64,000 nt of DNA. Origin: Bacteroidetes bacterium B1(2017) (GTDB taxonomy: Bacteria; Bacteroidota; Bacteroidia; UKL13-3). The translations under genes were made by a program, and so were the position numbers. The stretch spans positions 516,536 to 580,535 of the forward strand of contig NKJG01000003.1 of NCBI GenBank assembly GCA_002256395.1, given 5' to 3'. The notes beneath the pieces are model-generated. The model was not told the DNA's origin, searched no databases, and was given only the letters and a program-made list of their open reading frames with translations. Of the stretch, positions 24,301 to 32,620 are shown one piece after another (positions within the stretch are counted from its first letter, which is position 1; each line of letters begins with the position of its first letter).

Positions 24301-27183
24301 ATATTGCGCCACCACCTGTTGGTTGAGTTCATTGGCACTGGTATCCAAATTAAAATTTTCATCATATTTAAAAATACTTGATTTGGAAAGTGCATTAGTT
24401 TTACTAGTTAAAACCCCAAAATTATTAAAGGCAAATTCCTCATTCGTATTATCTGCGTAAGTGACTGTTATCTTGCCAGCCGAAGGAGCATCGTAGGCAA
24501 TAGAAGTGTATTTTCCATAGGCATCAAACTGACCCGTTACGGCGTGGCTGGTATACACATTTCTTATTACCGTATCTGCCAATTCGTTTACAAAAGATAG
24601 CATTTGATGTTCGCTATCGTAGGTAAAATGAATAGAGTCTGTATTTGCATTTGTCGCACTAGCAAGATTTCCATTTATATCTATTCTAAAACCACATGTT
24701 TTGCCAGAAGCGGTAGAAACCGAATTTATTTTACCTGTAGAAGTGTTTCCCGTTAACACCAAAAATCGGCCACCAGTACCTTTAATGCTATCTAATAAAT
24801 TACCTGTAAAATGTAGGCTAATTACATTGTTATTTGGATTTGTAATGGTTTTTAATCTTCCAGTTAAATCAAATTGAAAAACGTTTTGTTCTTTGCTAAT
24901 TAAGGTATAGCCTACACCTGTTTTATACAAGGTATCTGTTGTCCCACCATAAAGCGGAAAGGAGCTTCCACCACCACCCATAAGTGGAACAAAATCTCTA
25001 GAATTTCCATTGGGTAAGTTTACTCTCCAAAGAGTGTCGGTAAAATTGGTAATGGAATAATTATAGGTATGTGTCCAACCGAAACCAAGAGGCCCATCTA
25101 TTAAATAATTAAGGGAATTATAGACATGTCCAAAGCTTAAGTTACCACCAATAATTGGCACCGATAGATCTGTTTTGGAGTATTCATAAGATTTAGTGCT
25201 TAGGTTAATGGGGTCTTTTATTTTGGCTAATTCTGTGGTTACGGTTTGTTTAACATTAACTGGAGTAGCAGGAGGTGTTGGAATAACTGTAAGGGTAGCT
25301 GCAGAAGAATATGTTGTTCCAGCACAATTGTCGAGTTTGCATCTATATTTATAACCATTCATTGAACTTGAAATGGTTGAAATATTTATTATGGATGGAG
25401 TAGTAGGTGAAATGGAATAAAGACCTCCATTAGAAATGTTGTTATAAGTTACACCATTGTTTGTACTTAATTGCCATTGATAAGTAATAGTAGATCCAGA
25501 GGCTGTTAGGAAAAAAAGTGCGCTTCCGCCATTGTTAACAGTAACACTATTGGGTGAATTACTTATGCTAGATGACGTACAACCTGAACTTGTTGAAAAA
25601 CTTTTTGTTGATCCAAAATTACCTACTATAAATGATCCTGACCCAGTTGAAACTGCAGAGGATACTCTCCAATAATAGGTTGTACCTGAGCTAAGGGTTC
25701 CAAAACTGGAATAACTTAGAGATGTTAAATTTGTAATTGACCTTAAAACAACCACACCAGTGAAATCTGATGTTGTATTTATTTCAAATTGATAGTATGG
25801 GGCATTATTCGGAGAGGATTGCCATTGAAAGGTAGGTGTAGTTGAAACACTAGAGGCCAAATTTGATGGAGAAGTAAGATTTGGAGGAGAATCTGGGACT
25901 AATTTGGATATGCAAGAAGTTGCTAAAGAAGTATCAAAAATATTAGTTCCTTTAATTTTGTATTGAAAGGATTGGCCTGGACTAAGGCTCGTGAAATCGA
26001 AATAATTATTTGTTGTATTTACAATTGTACCTGTACAATTTTGATAAATAATAAAATTTGTACCCCAAGATGTAGCATCCCAAACAGCTCTTAGAGTCTG
26101 GGCGCCATAGTTAAGGACTTGGAAATTTGTTGGTGTTGGAGCTAAAACTGTAAGTGTTCCCAATCCACTATAGACAAATGTATTTGTGCAAGCGCTAGTA
26201 ACTTTGCATCTAAATTGAAATCCATTTATTGTTTTATATCCAGCATTAATGGTTAATGTTTCACTAGTCGTTCCCGCATAGGTTGAATTATCATTTAAAT
26301 CACTCCATGTTACCCCACCTGAATTTGTTTGCCATTTATAGATTAAATTAACTCCTGTGGTTATTAATGTAAAAGTGGTGCCTTGTCCTGAATTAATTGA
26401 TCTGGTTATTGGGCTTATTGCTGCGGTTGGATCATTGCAAACAACATTAAAATAAAATGCAGAAGGGATTGTACTTCCACACGGTTTTGGGTTACAATTT
26501 GTTTGTGCTTGGCAATTCCAACGATATTTTCCATTATTTGATAAATAACCTATTGGAACTTTAAAAGAACTAGTTGTTGTTGCGCCATCAACACTATAAA
26601 TTAAAGTGTTTGATGTCATGTCTCTAATAAAAACACCATAGCAACTTGCACTAGTAACATCTGACCAATCCAATGTTGGTGTATTTGTATTTACAATTGC
26701 TGGTGTTGTTGAGGAACCATTTGGTATTAGACTTGTTGGTGTTCCAATACTGCAAGCACTTATGGTAATAGATACATAGGCAAAATTATTTAACTCATTA
26801 CTTTCAGTAATAGCCTGTCCTCCATCTGCAGAAAAAAATATATAATATGTTCCTGCTGTATATTGTTTAGGAATATTTACTGTTGTGGTACTATAGGTTA
26901 AGGTGGTTGAATTTCCAGAACAACTTGATATTGATATTTCACCAATAAGTGTATCTCCATTTGAACCAGGTGTTAAAGTGGTATTTGCAGAAATATGTAT
27001 TGAAATAACATTTGTTGATGCAGCAGTGGTTCCTATATTTTGTTCAGCGCAATATGCTGTTATACTATTCCCTGCCATTTTTGATGTAGGGTTTATAGAA
27101 TAATTAGCAACTTTTAAATCTATTGCAGCAAAAGAAGTAAAATGGAAAGTTAAAGCTAGAAAAAGGAGGGTAAAATATTTCAT
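21331..27183 (-). CDS. RHS/YD-repeat polymorphic toxin with C-terminal GIY-YIG nuclease
   Basis: A 1950-residue protein. Order: Sec signal 1-19; CARDB-like domain about 20-145; alternating Fn3- and Ig-like domains about 150-640; DUF6531-like entry segment about 655-730; many YD repeats about 780-1690; RHS core with ARYYDSGAKRFYSKDPL and LNRYVYALNNPLTTFDYSG near 1720-1775; then a variable tip. The tip holds a GIY-YIG nuclease: GVY at 1852-1854, YIG at 1863-1865, R1873 and H1877, a glutamate in LEREVYEQY near 1904-1906, and N1926. RHS shells enclose and release such tips into other cells. No T9SS domain is present at the end, as the toxin occupies it. The immunity candidate follows directly. 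Confidence 0.9.
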   Translation of the reverse strand: MKYFTLLFLALTFHFTSFAAIDLKVANYSINPTSKMAGNSITAYCAEQNIGTTAASTNVISIHISANTTLTPGSNGDTLIGEISISSCSGNSTTLTYSTTTVNIPKQYTAGTYYIFFSADGGQAITESNELNNFAYVSITISACSIGTPTSLIPNGSSTTPAIVNTNTPTLDWSDVTSASCYGVFIRDMTSNTLIYSVDGATTTSSFKVPIGYLSNNGKYRWNCQAQTNCNPKPCGSTIPSAFYFNVVCNDPTAAISPITRSINSGQGTTFTLITTGVNLIYKWQTNSGGVTWSDLNDNSTYAGTTSETLTINAGYKTINGFQFRCKVTSACTNTFVYSGLGTLTVLAPTPTNFQVLNYGAQTLRAVWDATSWGTNFIIYQNCTGTIVNTTNNYFDFTSLSPGQSFQYKIKGTNIFDTSLATSCISKLVPDSPPNLTSPSNLASSVSTTPTFQWQSSPNNAPYYQFEINTTSDFTGVVVLRSITNLTSLSYSSFGTLSSGTTYYWRVSSAVSTGSGSFIVGNFGSTKSFSTSSGCTSSSISNSPNSVTVNNGGSALFFLTASGSTITYQWQLSTNNGVTYNNISNGGLYSISPTTPSIINISTISSSMNGYKYRCKLDNCAGTTYSSAATLTVIPTPPATPVNVKQTVTTELAKIKDPINLSTKSYEYSKTDLSVPIIGGNLSFGHVYNSLNYLIDGPLGFGWTHTYNYSITNFTDTLWRVNLPNGNSRDFVPLMGGGGSSFPLYGGTTDTLYKTGVGYTLISKEQNVFQFDLTGRLKTITNPNNNVISLHFTGNLLDSIKGTGGRFLVLTGNTSTGKINSVSTASGKTCGFRIDINGNLASATNANTDSIHFTYDSEHQMLSFVNELADTVIRNVYTSHAVTGQFDAYGKYTSIAYDAPSAGKITVTYADNTNEEFAFNNFGVLTSKTNALSKSSIFKYDENFNLDTSANELNQQVVAQYDKYGNPISQTLPGNRTITSQFNAFQKPTSISNALGAKINFEYAPSTGNLSTVYFPDTSIRKFDYNSNGSLKFYVDGLGDSTYYYYNSFGDLIKIATPTGIRYYGYDTDGRLDSIRDENYNLTLLFYDEVGNIIRIKDALDQSIFYAYNKDNQRISFTDKRSITTYYYYDKKARLIAQKDALNGIDSFYYDVQDRLTKWVNALGDSVVYGYDLKGRRTSTKTAAGISRIEYNDIDNPTKIIDANNHELVLGYNSANILNSVTDSLQHTNSTTYDLNGNAISSTNYKGYVKSFLYDSLNALTKVIDVEDENTILRRDKNGNLSSLTDGNGHTQTFTHGKGSRLIAYKDGAQNSYSFTHDSIGNTKTITKPLGSITNQYDKLNRLVKQINSTGLTYTRTYNPNNNLLSISSNNDTTYFYYDVLNRMNRYVDPFGKQVSFGFNAIGNISYIVYPGNDTLKYVYDNANRLWKVIDWKSNVFTYTYDPTGKLLKLLYPTGIHCDYKYDAANRLLSRISYFPSDSILYGQTFTYYKDSIVELVYGYTKLGYTSSTFSYHYRDDDAATTDSLRYFTNDNNGNRTMEVFNGDTINFTYTVDQLMTSFTKKGINTTFKYNGLGTRIEKTIGVDVTRYVQNLNSPISFVLQTTDGNGALKANYIYGLGLLESIDASNNIYYYHFDASHNTVALTDIHDTIKASYSYSPYGAIWRKTGTLNQAFAFLGEFGVEQETDSMNFVRARYYDSGAKRFYSKDPLFGDQLDPQSLNRYVYALNNPLTTFDYSGLNGVNDGDGTTLSAPKTGIWATFVNNYYNYALGGEAGNLDGLTFSYLNSNRRNDINSNYSNAYSIGYNVHGTIATLSSISIAFVTGGESAAIELQGAASINSIGGATAMKMEGAGVYDLVTSEGRYIGQSKNFLKRLASHFGKGGKLSSSELIGKNFFSMEGSTTLEREVYEQYLIKKAGIENLINIRNPMGGRMDLYNNMIGDVISKFKLPL

Positions 27184-27347
27184 GGTACTTTAAATTTGAC
27201 TTACAAATACTAGATAAAAACTGTCACATAAAAAATGACTTAGGAAAGATTAAAGAAAATAAAATAGAATCAGTTTATCTGCAAATAGGATTATAATTAC
27301 TAGCATGGTTTTTTTGTTGCTTGGCATAGTTTTATACTGCTTTACAT

Positions 27348-27387
27348 AATTATTGAAATGAAAAAATATTTTTTCATTTCAATAATT
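27348..27387. terminator. 40-bp perfect palindrome, possible terminator of the 27417-27794 gene
   Basis: The sequence centred at 27367/27368 (left half AATTATTGAAATGAAAAAAT) is its own reverse complement over 40 bases. It lies 30 bases beyond the stop of the minus-strand gene at 27417. There is no T tract outside the stem, but the stem itself contains A6 and T6 runs. The surrounding spacer 27184-27416 holds nothing else. Confidence 0.55.
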
Positions 27388-27416
27388 TCCATCCTAAAAT
27401 CTAATGTCCCGCTAAC

Positions 27417-27794
27417 CTAAACTAATACAATCCCCACCAACTTCCCAAAATCAATTTTAACCTCATTGCTAAGTATCAAGAAAAACCTGCTTTGGTTCAG
27501 CAATTGAAAAGGAGCATTGGCTTTTGGACCTACAATGCTTACGCCTACAAAGGCTAGGTGTTCATCAAACCCTAGCACATACACATGCGATACATCTGTT
27601 AAATCGAGTAAGGTTTGAAGGTGGTTGTGGGTAATGTGTAGCAATAGGTTTTTGCCCACGTAGACATCTTTAATAGATACTAAAGGTTGGTTTACTTGTT
27701 GCTCGCTAATGGAGTAGGAGACACGTTTTGTAGTTCCTGTTTTGGTTTCAAAAAGTAATTGAACCGTAGGTGTTTTTTGTGTTGTTTTTTTCAT
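27417..27794 (-). CDS. Small protein of unknown function
   Basis: A 125-residue soluble protein with alternating strands (TVQLLFETKT, LVSIKDVYVGKNLLLHI, HVYVLGFDEHLAFVGVSIV, FFLILSNEVKIDFGKLVGIV). The middle and end have some resemblance in pattern to DUF192-like small beta proteins, but I do not claim membership. It stands alone between the RHS operon and a membrane protein, with a structured stretch upstream. Confidence 0.55.
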   Translation of the reverse strand: MKKTTQKTPTVQLLFETKTGTTKRVSYSISEQQVNQPLVSIKDVYVGKNLLLHITHNHLQTLLDLTDVSHVYVLGFDEHLAFVGVSIVGPKANAPFQLLNQSRFFLILSNEVKIDFGKLVGIVLV

Positions 27795-27880
27795 GATGCA
27801 AACGATTAAAATGTTTTTGCAACAAGAATGGCAATAAAAGCTGATGGCGAATGTCGTTCAGATTTTTTGACCTTTTGGGC

Positions 27881-27945
27881 CCGCATTGCCTTACCACCGT
27901 GGATCTATACTCGGTTGGTAACTCTTTTTGAGTTTCTTAATGCGG
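27881..27945. other. Possible structured RNA or hairpin element
   Basis: CCGCATT (27881-27887) pairs exactly with AATGCGG (27939-27945); inside, AACTC-TTTTT-GAGTT (27920-27934) forms a second hairpin. It sits upstream of the start of the minus-strand gene at 27794, so on that strand it would be in its leader. I know no RNA family with this form. Confidence 0.3.
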
Positions 27946-27990
27946 TACGAATGTAAGGGTTTTCTTTAAATTTAGGTTTAGAATGATTTT

Positions 27991-28020
27991 TGTTCAATTG
28001 GAATTTCGCTCCGCTGGAGT
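27991..28020 (+). repeat. Single CGCTCCGCTGGAG unit
   Basis: TGTTCAATTGGAATTTCGCT followed by CCGCTGGAG; an isolated copy of the unit tandemly repeated at 29292-29846. Confidence 0.75.
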
Positions 28021-28083
28021 TATTTGAAATAGGAGAAGTTTGAAAGGGCGTAAAATATTAATGTTCCATTCGAAATCGTATTC

Positions 28084-28746
28084 TCACCTAAAGCTTCTCC
28101 AAGTATGATCAAGGATTAATTGTCGATGCTGTTTAAGAATAGTTGAATACTCTTTTGTTATAGGGTCTTCAAACAAGTTTAATTGCTTGTCTAAGGCCTC
28201 TTGAGCTTTTGTATTAGCCTCAATGGCTTCTTCCTGTTTTTTTACATTGTATAAGAACCAACTGTATTTGTCCCAAGAGCGATAATTATACTCACGAGAT
28301 GTTTTGTTTAGTACTGGATTCAAATAAAAAAAGTAGTAAAATTCATCCGACTGTCTGTACGATATGCTCCAAGAGAATAAAAAGAAAGCGATTAACATAA
28401 ATTGAGGTAATCTGAACCTTGTTTTTGATTGTAACTGCAAAGCAAACCATGCTATGCTAACAAAAAATGGCACAAAAAACACCAGCTTAAAGCCAAATAG
28501 AATAGATGGACCGCCTGGCCAGTAAAGGAGTCTAAATAAGAAATAAATTATCCAGAGCGAAAACGATAGGTAAAGAAAAGAGTAGGCAATATTGTTTCGT
28601 ATATTTTTGAAGAAATGGATTAAGCTTACACTAAAAAATATAGCACAGCCCACTAATAAAATAATGTCGGCCCCGGCCCAGTGAAGCAATTTAAACGCTA
28701 TGCCAATTAGAAAAAGTAGTAAAGAAATACGTTCTATTATTTTCAT
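28084..28746 (-). CDS. Multi-pass membrane protein with GldL-like motifs
   Basis: A 220-residue protein with four likely membrane helices: about 5-22, 27-45, 55-72 and 78-100, with a further one near 110-128. Two related motifs, FKLLHWAGADIILLVG and FRLLYWPGGPSILFGF, repeat the K/R-x-x-H/Y-W-x-G pattern seen in GldL and in many uncharacterised Bacteroidota membrane proteins. The C-terminal 90 residues are soluble and charged. Too short for GldL and not near other gliding genes, so function is unknown. Confidence 0.65.
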   Translation of the reverse strand: MKIIERISLLLFLIGIAFKLLHWAGADIILLVGCAIFFSVSLIHFFKNIRNNIAYSFLYLSFSLWIIYFLFRLLYWPGGPSILFGFKLVFFVPFFVSIAWFALQLQSKTRFRLPQFMLIAFFLFSWSISYRQSDEFYYFFYLNPVLNKTSREYNYRSWDKYSWFLYNVKKQEEAIEANTKAQEALDKQLNLFEDPITKEYSTILKQHRQLILDHTWRSFR

Positions 28747-28934
28747 TCCTTTTTGTGTTTTAGGTTCAAGATTTAACTAACCCTTACCCGTAATAATACC
28801 TAAGCACTATTTGTTTCCTGCAACCTAAAACAAAATTCTGTTAATGCCTATAAAAGCGTGAAGCTTGTTGCGTGATGAAGGGGTGATATGCAGCAAAATT
28901 AGTGAAGTATTACCCTACGAGTGCGGCTGGTGAT
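28747..28934. other. Spacer without recognisable gene
   Basis: Nothing supported here. The spacer as a whole runs to 30139 and holds the hairpins and array listed next; 29060-29291 and 29847-30139 are AT-rich with no feature seen. Confidence 0.4.
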
Positions 28935-29059
28935 CCAACGGAAGAGCGGACTTGAAGGATTGTGGCCCGAGCGGCGATGGCCTGTGCTGCAACAATCCTT
29001 TAAGTCAGTTCCGTTGGTGCCCTTTTTTGGTTACTTTTTTGGGCACGCAAAAAAGTGAC
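28935..29059. repeat. Two consecutive long hairpins
   Basis: Hairpin 1: CCAACGGAA (28935-28943) with TTCCGTTGG (29009-29017), and inside it GACTTGAAGGATTGT (28949-28963) with ACAATCCTTTAAGTC (28992-29006, one G-U pair), around a GC-rich apical region (GGCCCGAGCGGCGATGGCC). Hairpin 2: GTTACTTTTTT (29030-29040) with AAAAAAGTGAC (29049-29059). There is no open frame. It resembles a dispersed non-coding element rather than a gene. Confidence 0.7.
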
Positions 29060-29291
29060 AAAATCTTCATTGTAGAAAATGCATCATTTGAGAATGTATA
29101 AGTGTGTAAGAGAATTATTCTATCCTTAATAGTTAAGTAGGCTCTCTCTTTAAAGAAAAACTTTCATCAAGGAAAAAGAAAAGAACATACCACTAAGGAA
29201 TCCTTTCTTTATAGAATAAATTATAAGGAAAGGAAACCATTCTATACTCACTTTAAATAAATCCTTCACAACAAACAAAACACTCATTACC

Positions 29292-29846
29292 CAATTATGC
29301 CGCTCCGCTGGAGCTCATAAAATATATATTGCATTTCTAGTTCTATTGGAATGTCGCTCCGCTGGAGCTCATAAAATATATATTGCATTTCTAGTTCTAT
29401 TGGAATGTCGCTCCGCTGGAGCTCATAAAATATATATTGTATTTCTAGTTCTATTAGAATGCCACCCCGCTGGGGTTTGGGAATTTGTTTGGTTTCTGAT
29501 TCATTGGAATGCCGCTCCTCTGGAGCTCATAAAATATATATTGCATTTCTGGTTCTATTAGAATGCCACCCCGCTGGGGTTTGGGAATTTGTTTGGTTTT
29601 TTGTTCTATTGGAATTTCGCTCCGCTGGAGCTTAGGAATTTGTTTGGTCTTTTGTTCAATTGGAATGTCGCTCCGCTGGAGCTTAGGAATTTGTTTGGTC
29701 TTTTGTTCTATTGGAATGTCGCTCCGCTGGAGCTTAGGAATTTGTTTGGTTTTTTGTTCTATTGGAATGTCGCTCCGCTGGGGTTTGGGAATTTGTTTGG
29801 TTTCTGATCCATTGGAATGATGCTCCTCTAGAGCTCAGGAAATTGC
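29292..29846 (+). repeat. Tandem array of 11 units of 50-54 bp with CGCTCCGCTGGAGC core
   Basis: Each unit opens with GGAATGTCGCTCCGCTGGAG or a close variant and is followed by one of two tails: CTCATAAAATATATATTGCA... or TTTGGGAATTTGTTTGG.... The tails are mixed along the array, with the first type on the left. The GCTCC/GGAGC core is palindromic. Reading frames that run through it only translate the repeat. Confidence 0.88.
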
Positions 29847-30139
29847 TTTCATAGATCCTTAAGGGTAAGTTGATTTATGCTAGGTTTGTTATAGTTTTAC
29901 GGTAAGATTTCCCAACTCGAATCTAAACTTGGATTTCTTAATAAATGTTCCGGTATTTCTATCTCTGTATTTAAAAAAAAGGTTTAATACCAGATAAACT
30001 ACTCATACATACCAACTATTCTCCCTAAATCCATTCGAGTTGCTTAATTAGTTCAACTTATTTTCTAAGTTTGATTAAACAAATGAAATCATTTGAAAGA
30101 GCAATAATGGAAAGGTATTAAAAAATAATTGAATAACGT

Positions 30140-30553
30140 ATGAGTGGATTTATACTAGTAACAAAGGATAAGGTAGAAATAAGATTTGAATTTTATCTAG
30201 AAGATGCACCTGAAACCTCAAAGGCATTTGCGGCCTTGTTGCCGTTTACACGAACCTTTTATCATGCGCGAGTTTCTGGACAAGAAATTTGGATTGATGA
30301 TGTTCCCAAACTTGATATCATTCAAGAGAACGCATCCGTTTTTACCGAACCAGGTGAAGTGGTATTTGGTCCCTCAAAACCTAGCCGAACAAAAACGGCG
30401 AACTGCTTTGGAATTTATTATGGAGAGGGCAAAGGATTGGATGCCTGCAATATTTTTGCGCGAGTGATGGAGGGTGATAAACAAAAACTACTAGAGCTTG
30501 GAAATAGCATTTGGAAAAATGGCTCACAAGAATTGACCCTTCAACAGGCTTAG
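30140..30553 (+). CDS. DUF3830 cyclophilin-like protein
   Basis: A 137-residue protein that fits the DUF3830 family, small beta-barrel proteins of cyclophilin-like fold (KVEIRFEFYLEDAPETSKAF at 10-29, ATGEIVFGP-like GEVVFGPSKPSRT in the middle, GIYYGEGKGLD, NIFARVMEG). The last residues, LTLQQA and the stop, are encoded inside a CTTCAACAGGCTTAGG repeat, so the natural C-terminus has been replaced or extended. Function is unknown; some relatives sit near amidohydrolases, and an amidohydrolase gene follows here on the same strand. Confidence 0.77.
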   Translation: MSGFILVTKDKVEIRFEFYLEDAPETSKAFAALLPFTRTFYHARVSGQEIWIDDVPKLDIIQENASVFTEPGEVVFGPSKPSRTKTANCFGIYYGEGKGLDACNIFARVMEGDKQKLLELGNSIWKNGSQELTLQQA

Positions 30554-30630
30554 GGTGACGTTCCCTTTCTGTTGCAAAAATTTTACTCTTTCACGTTCTC
30601 TTTCTCTTTCTTTCTTCCAATCTCCTATAC
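30536..30630 (+). repeat. CTTCGACAGGCTCAGG unit followed by CTTTCT tract
   Basis: CCCTTCAACAGGCTTAGGGT at 30538 onward overlaps the end of the DUF3830 gene; CTCTTTCTCTTTCTTTCTTC and AATCTCC follow, as also found at 33226-33248. Confidence 0.72.
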
Positions 30631-30779
30631 GCCTTCTTCCTTTGAGGGTTGCTATAAAATTATTTTACAATTAGACTTTAGGTAAAAAAAACACGAAGGG
30701 TTAAGTTTGTTTTTACCATTTTATTTGGATGCAAATACTCAGCTTGGCCAAATGTAAATACCCTTTTAATAAATTTAGC

Positions 30780-32498
30780 ATGAACAAACTACTCCAACTT
30801 AGTAGCATTATTATCTTATTGATTTCTTTGGGAGCTTGCCAACAAACCCCCACACGAAACAATTCTGCAAAACCATTTGATGCCATTTATTATGGAGGAG
30901 ATATACTGACCATGGAAGGCGATAGCCCTAGTTATGCTGAATCTATTGGCGTAAAAGATGGAAAAATAGTTTTTGTGGGAACAAAATTGGATGCCGAAAA
31001 ATATAGAGGTGATAATACGTTGATGAATGATTTAAATGGCAAAACCCTTGTGCCAGGATTTGTTGATGGTCATTGCCATTTCTTTGCATTTGGTTCCCAG
31101 GCAATATCTGCCAATTTACTTGCTGCCCCAGATGGTAAGTGCAATACAATAGACGATATTTTAACTGAACTCAAAACATGGTATAAAAAAAATGGCACCG
31201 ACAAAACTCAAGGATGGATTTTTGGAATTGGCTTTGATGATGCTGTGCTTAAAGAGAAACGTTTTCCAACAAAAGATGATTTAGATAAAGTTTCGAAAGA
31301 TTTACCCATTATGGTCACCCATATATCGGGTCATTTTTGTAGTGTTAATTCAAAAGGATTGGAACTATTGGGAATAAACGCAAATACAAAGCAACCTGAT
31401 GGCGGAGTTATAAGAAGAGTGAAAGGTAGTAAGGAACCCAATGGTGTTTTAGAGGAGTTGGCAGCCATACCACATATGATGAAATTAATAACACCCAAAA
31501 CGAAAGAATTAAGCGACATCTATTTAGATGCTGGTCAAAAAATGGCTGTGAGCTATGGATATACAACTGCTAACGAAGGTAGGGCTATGGGTAATCATGA
31601 ATTAATGGCTGATTATGCTACCCGAGGTAAAATGTACATTGATGTAAATTCATGGATTGACTATTCTGCTTCTCAGTATATGAAAAGTGAATGGTATGGA
31701 AGGGAGTATAAAAATCATTACAGGATTGCGGGTTTAAAATTAACATTAGACGGTTCGCCACAAGGAAGAACTGCTTATCGAACCATACCATATTTACTTC
31801 CGCCAGATGGTCAGAAGCATGGATATAAAGGCTATCCAGCAATTCCAAACGACAAGGATGTTGAGAAAATAGTGGATAGTGCTTTTGCCAATAACTGGCA
31901 ATTAAAAGTGCATTGCAATGGCGATGCCGCGGCCGACCAATTGTTTAGAGCGCTAAATAAATCTATTGCTAAATATGGTAATAAGGATAGAAGAACAATA
32001 TTAATTCATGGCCAATTAATTCGTATGGATCAGTTGGATAGTTTAAAGAAATATGATTTGGTAGGTTCCTTCTTTCCTATGCATACTTTTTATTGGGGCG
32101 ACTGGTATAAGGAAATAATCGGACCTGAAAAAGCGCAACAAATAAGCCCTGTTCAATCTGCCTTAAAAAAAGGAATACGTGTTACAACCCATACAGATGC
32201 ACCTGTTGCCTTGCCTAATTTAATGATGATCATGTGGACTGCCGTAAACCGCCAAAGTAGAAGCGGTGCAATAATAGGAGCTGATGAAAAATTAAGCACT
32301 TATGAAGCTTTAAAATCTATTACCTGTTGGAGTGCAGAACAGTTTTATGAAGAAGCCCAAAAAGGTACACTTACGGCAGGTAAATTGGCAGATATGGTAG
32401 TGCTAGATAAAAATCCATTGAAAATTAATCCAATGGAATTGAAAGATATTGTCGTATTGGAAACTATTAAAGAAGGAAAGAGGGTTTTTAAGAAGTAG
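30780..32498 (+). CDS. Amidohydrolase lipoprotein (YtcJ-like, amidohydrolase 3)
   Basis: A 572-residue protein from the ATG at 30780, which gives a lipoprotein signal (LLISLGAC, lipid-modified Cys near 20); the in-frame ATG at 30729 would bury it. The amidohydrolase 3 pattern is complete: GHCHFFAFG (HxH metal ligands), a central histidine in LKVHCNGDAA, ILIHGQLIRMDQL, HTDAPVA with the metal-binding aspartate, and the closing beta domain GKLADMVVLDKNPL. Such enzymes hydrolyse amide bonds in formamides or related compounds; the substrate is unknown. Being lipid-anchored, it would act in the periplasm or at the surface. Confidence 0.88.
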   Translation: MNKLLQLSSIIILLISLGACQQTPTRNNSAKPFDAIYYGGDILTMEGDSPSYAESIGVKDGKIVFVGTKLDAEKYRGDNTLMNDLNGKTLVPGFVDGHCHFFAFGSQAISANLLAAPDGKCNTIDDILTELKTWYKKNGTDKTQGWIFGIGFDDAVLKEKRFPTKDDLDKVSKDLPIMVTHISGHFCSVNSKGLELLGINANTKQPDGGVIRRVKGSKEPNGVLEELAAIPHMMKLITPKTKELSDIYLDAGQKMAVSYGYTTANEGRAMGNHELMADYATRGKMYIDVNSWIDYSASQYMKSEWYGREYKNHYRIAGLKLTLDGSPQGRTAYRTIPYLLPPDGQKHGYKGYPAIPNDKDVEKIVDSAFANNWQLKVHCNGDAAADQLFRALNKSIAKYGNKDRRTILIHGQLIRMDQLDSLKKYDLVGSFFPMHTFYWGDWYKEIIGPEKAQQISPVQSALKKGIRVTTHTDAPVALPNLMMIMWTAVNRQSRSGAIIGADEKLSTYEALKSITCWSAEQFYEEAQKGTLTAGKLADMVVLDKNPLKINPMELKDIVVLETIKEGKRVFKK

Positions 32499-32556
32499 AA
32501 AGAGTAACAGAAACAGAAAGAGATTTTTACTCTTTCCCTTTCCCTTTCTCTTTAAT
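32499..32556 (+). repeat. AGAAAG / CTTTCC hairpin tract at a gene end
   Basis: Purine half GAAAGAGTAACAGAAACAG, loop ATTTTTA, pyrimidine half CTCTTTCCCTTTCC. The arms are complementary with few mismatches. It begins at the amidohydrolase stop codon and has a near-identical sister at 33177. Confidence 0.75.
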
Positions 32557-32561
32557 ACGCA

Positions 32562-32592
32562 TTGAAAAGTAGGGTTCTGTGGCTTACATTTG
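32562..32592 (+). promoter_or_regulatory. Bacteroidota-type promoter for the 32621 gene
   Basis: -33 TTG at 32562-32564, 20-base spacer, -7 TACATTTG at 32585-32592. The start of transcription would be about 32598, which favours the ATG at 32621 over the in-frame GTG at 32579. Confidence 0.6.
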
Positions 32593-32620
32593 TTTTACAA
32601 GGCATAAACTCTTAGCAACA

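Noticed and set aside
29346..29820. Three overlapping reading frames of 71-85 codons in the array
   Set aside because: They are translations of the tandem repeat in two frames, with no start context or homology.
29292..29846. CRISPR array
   Set aside because: The segments between repeat cores are themselves repeated rather than unique, units are 50-54 bp with no constant repeat of 25-40 bp, and there are no cas genes nearby.
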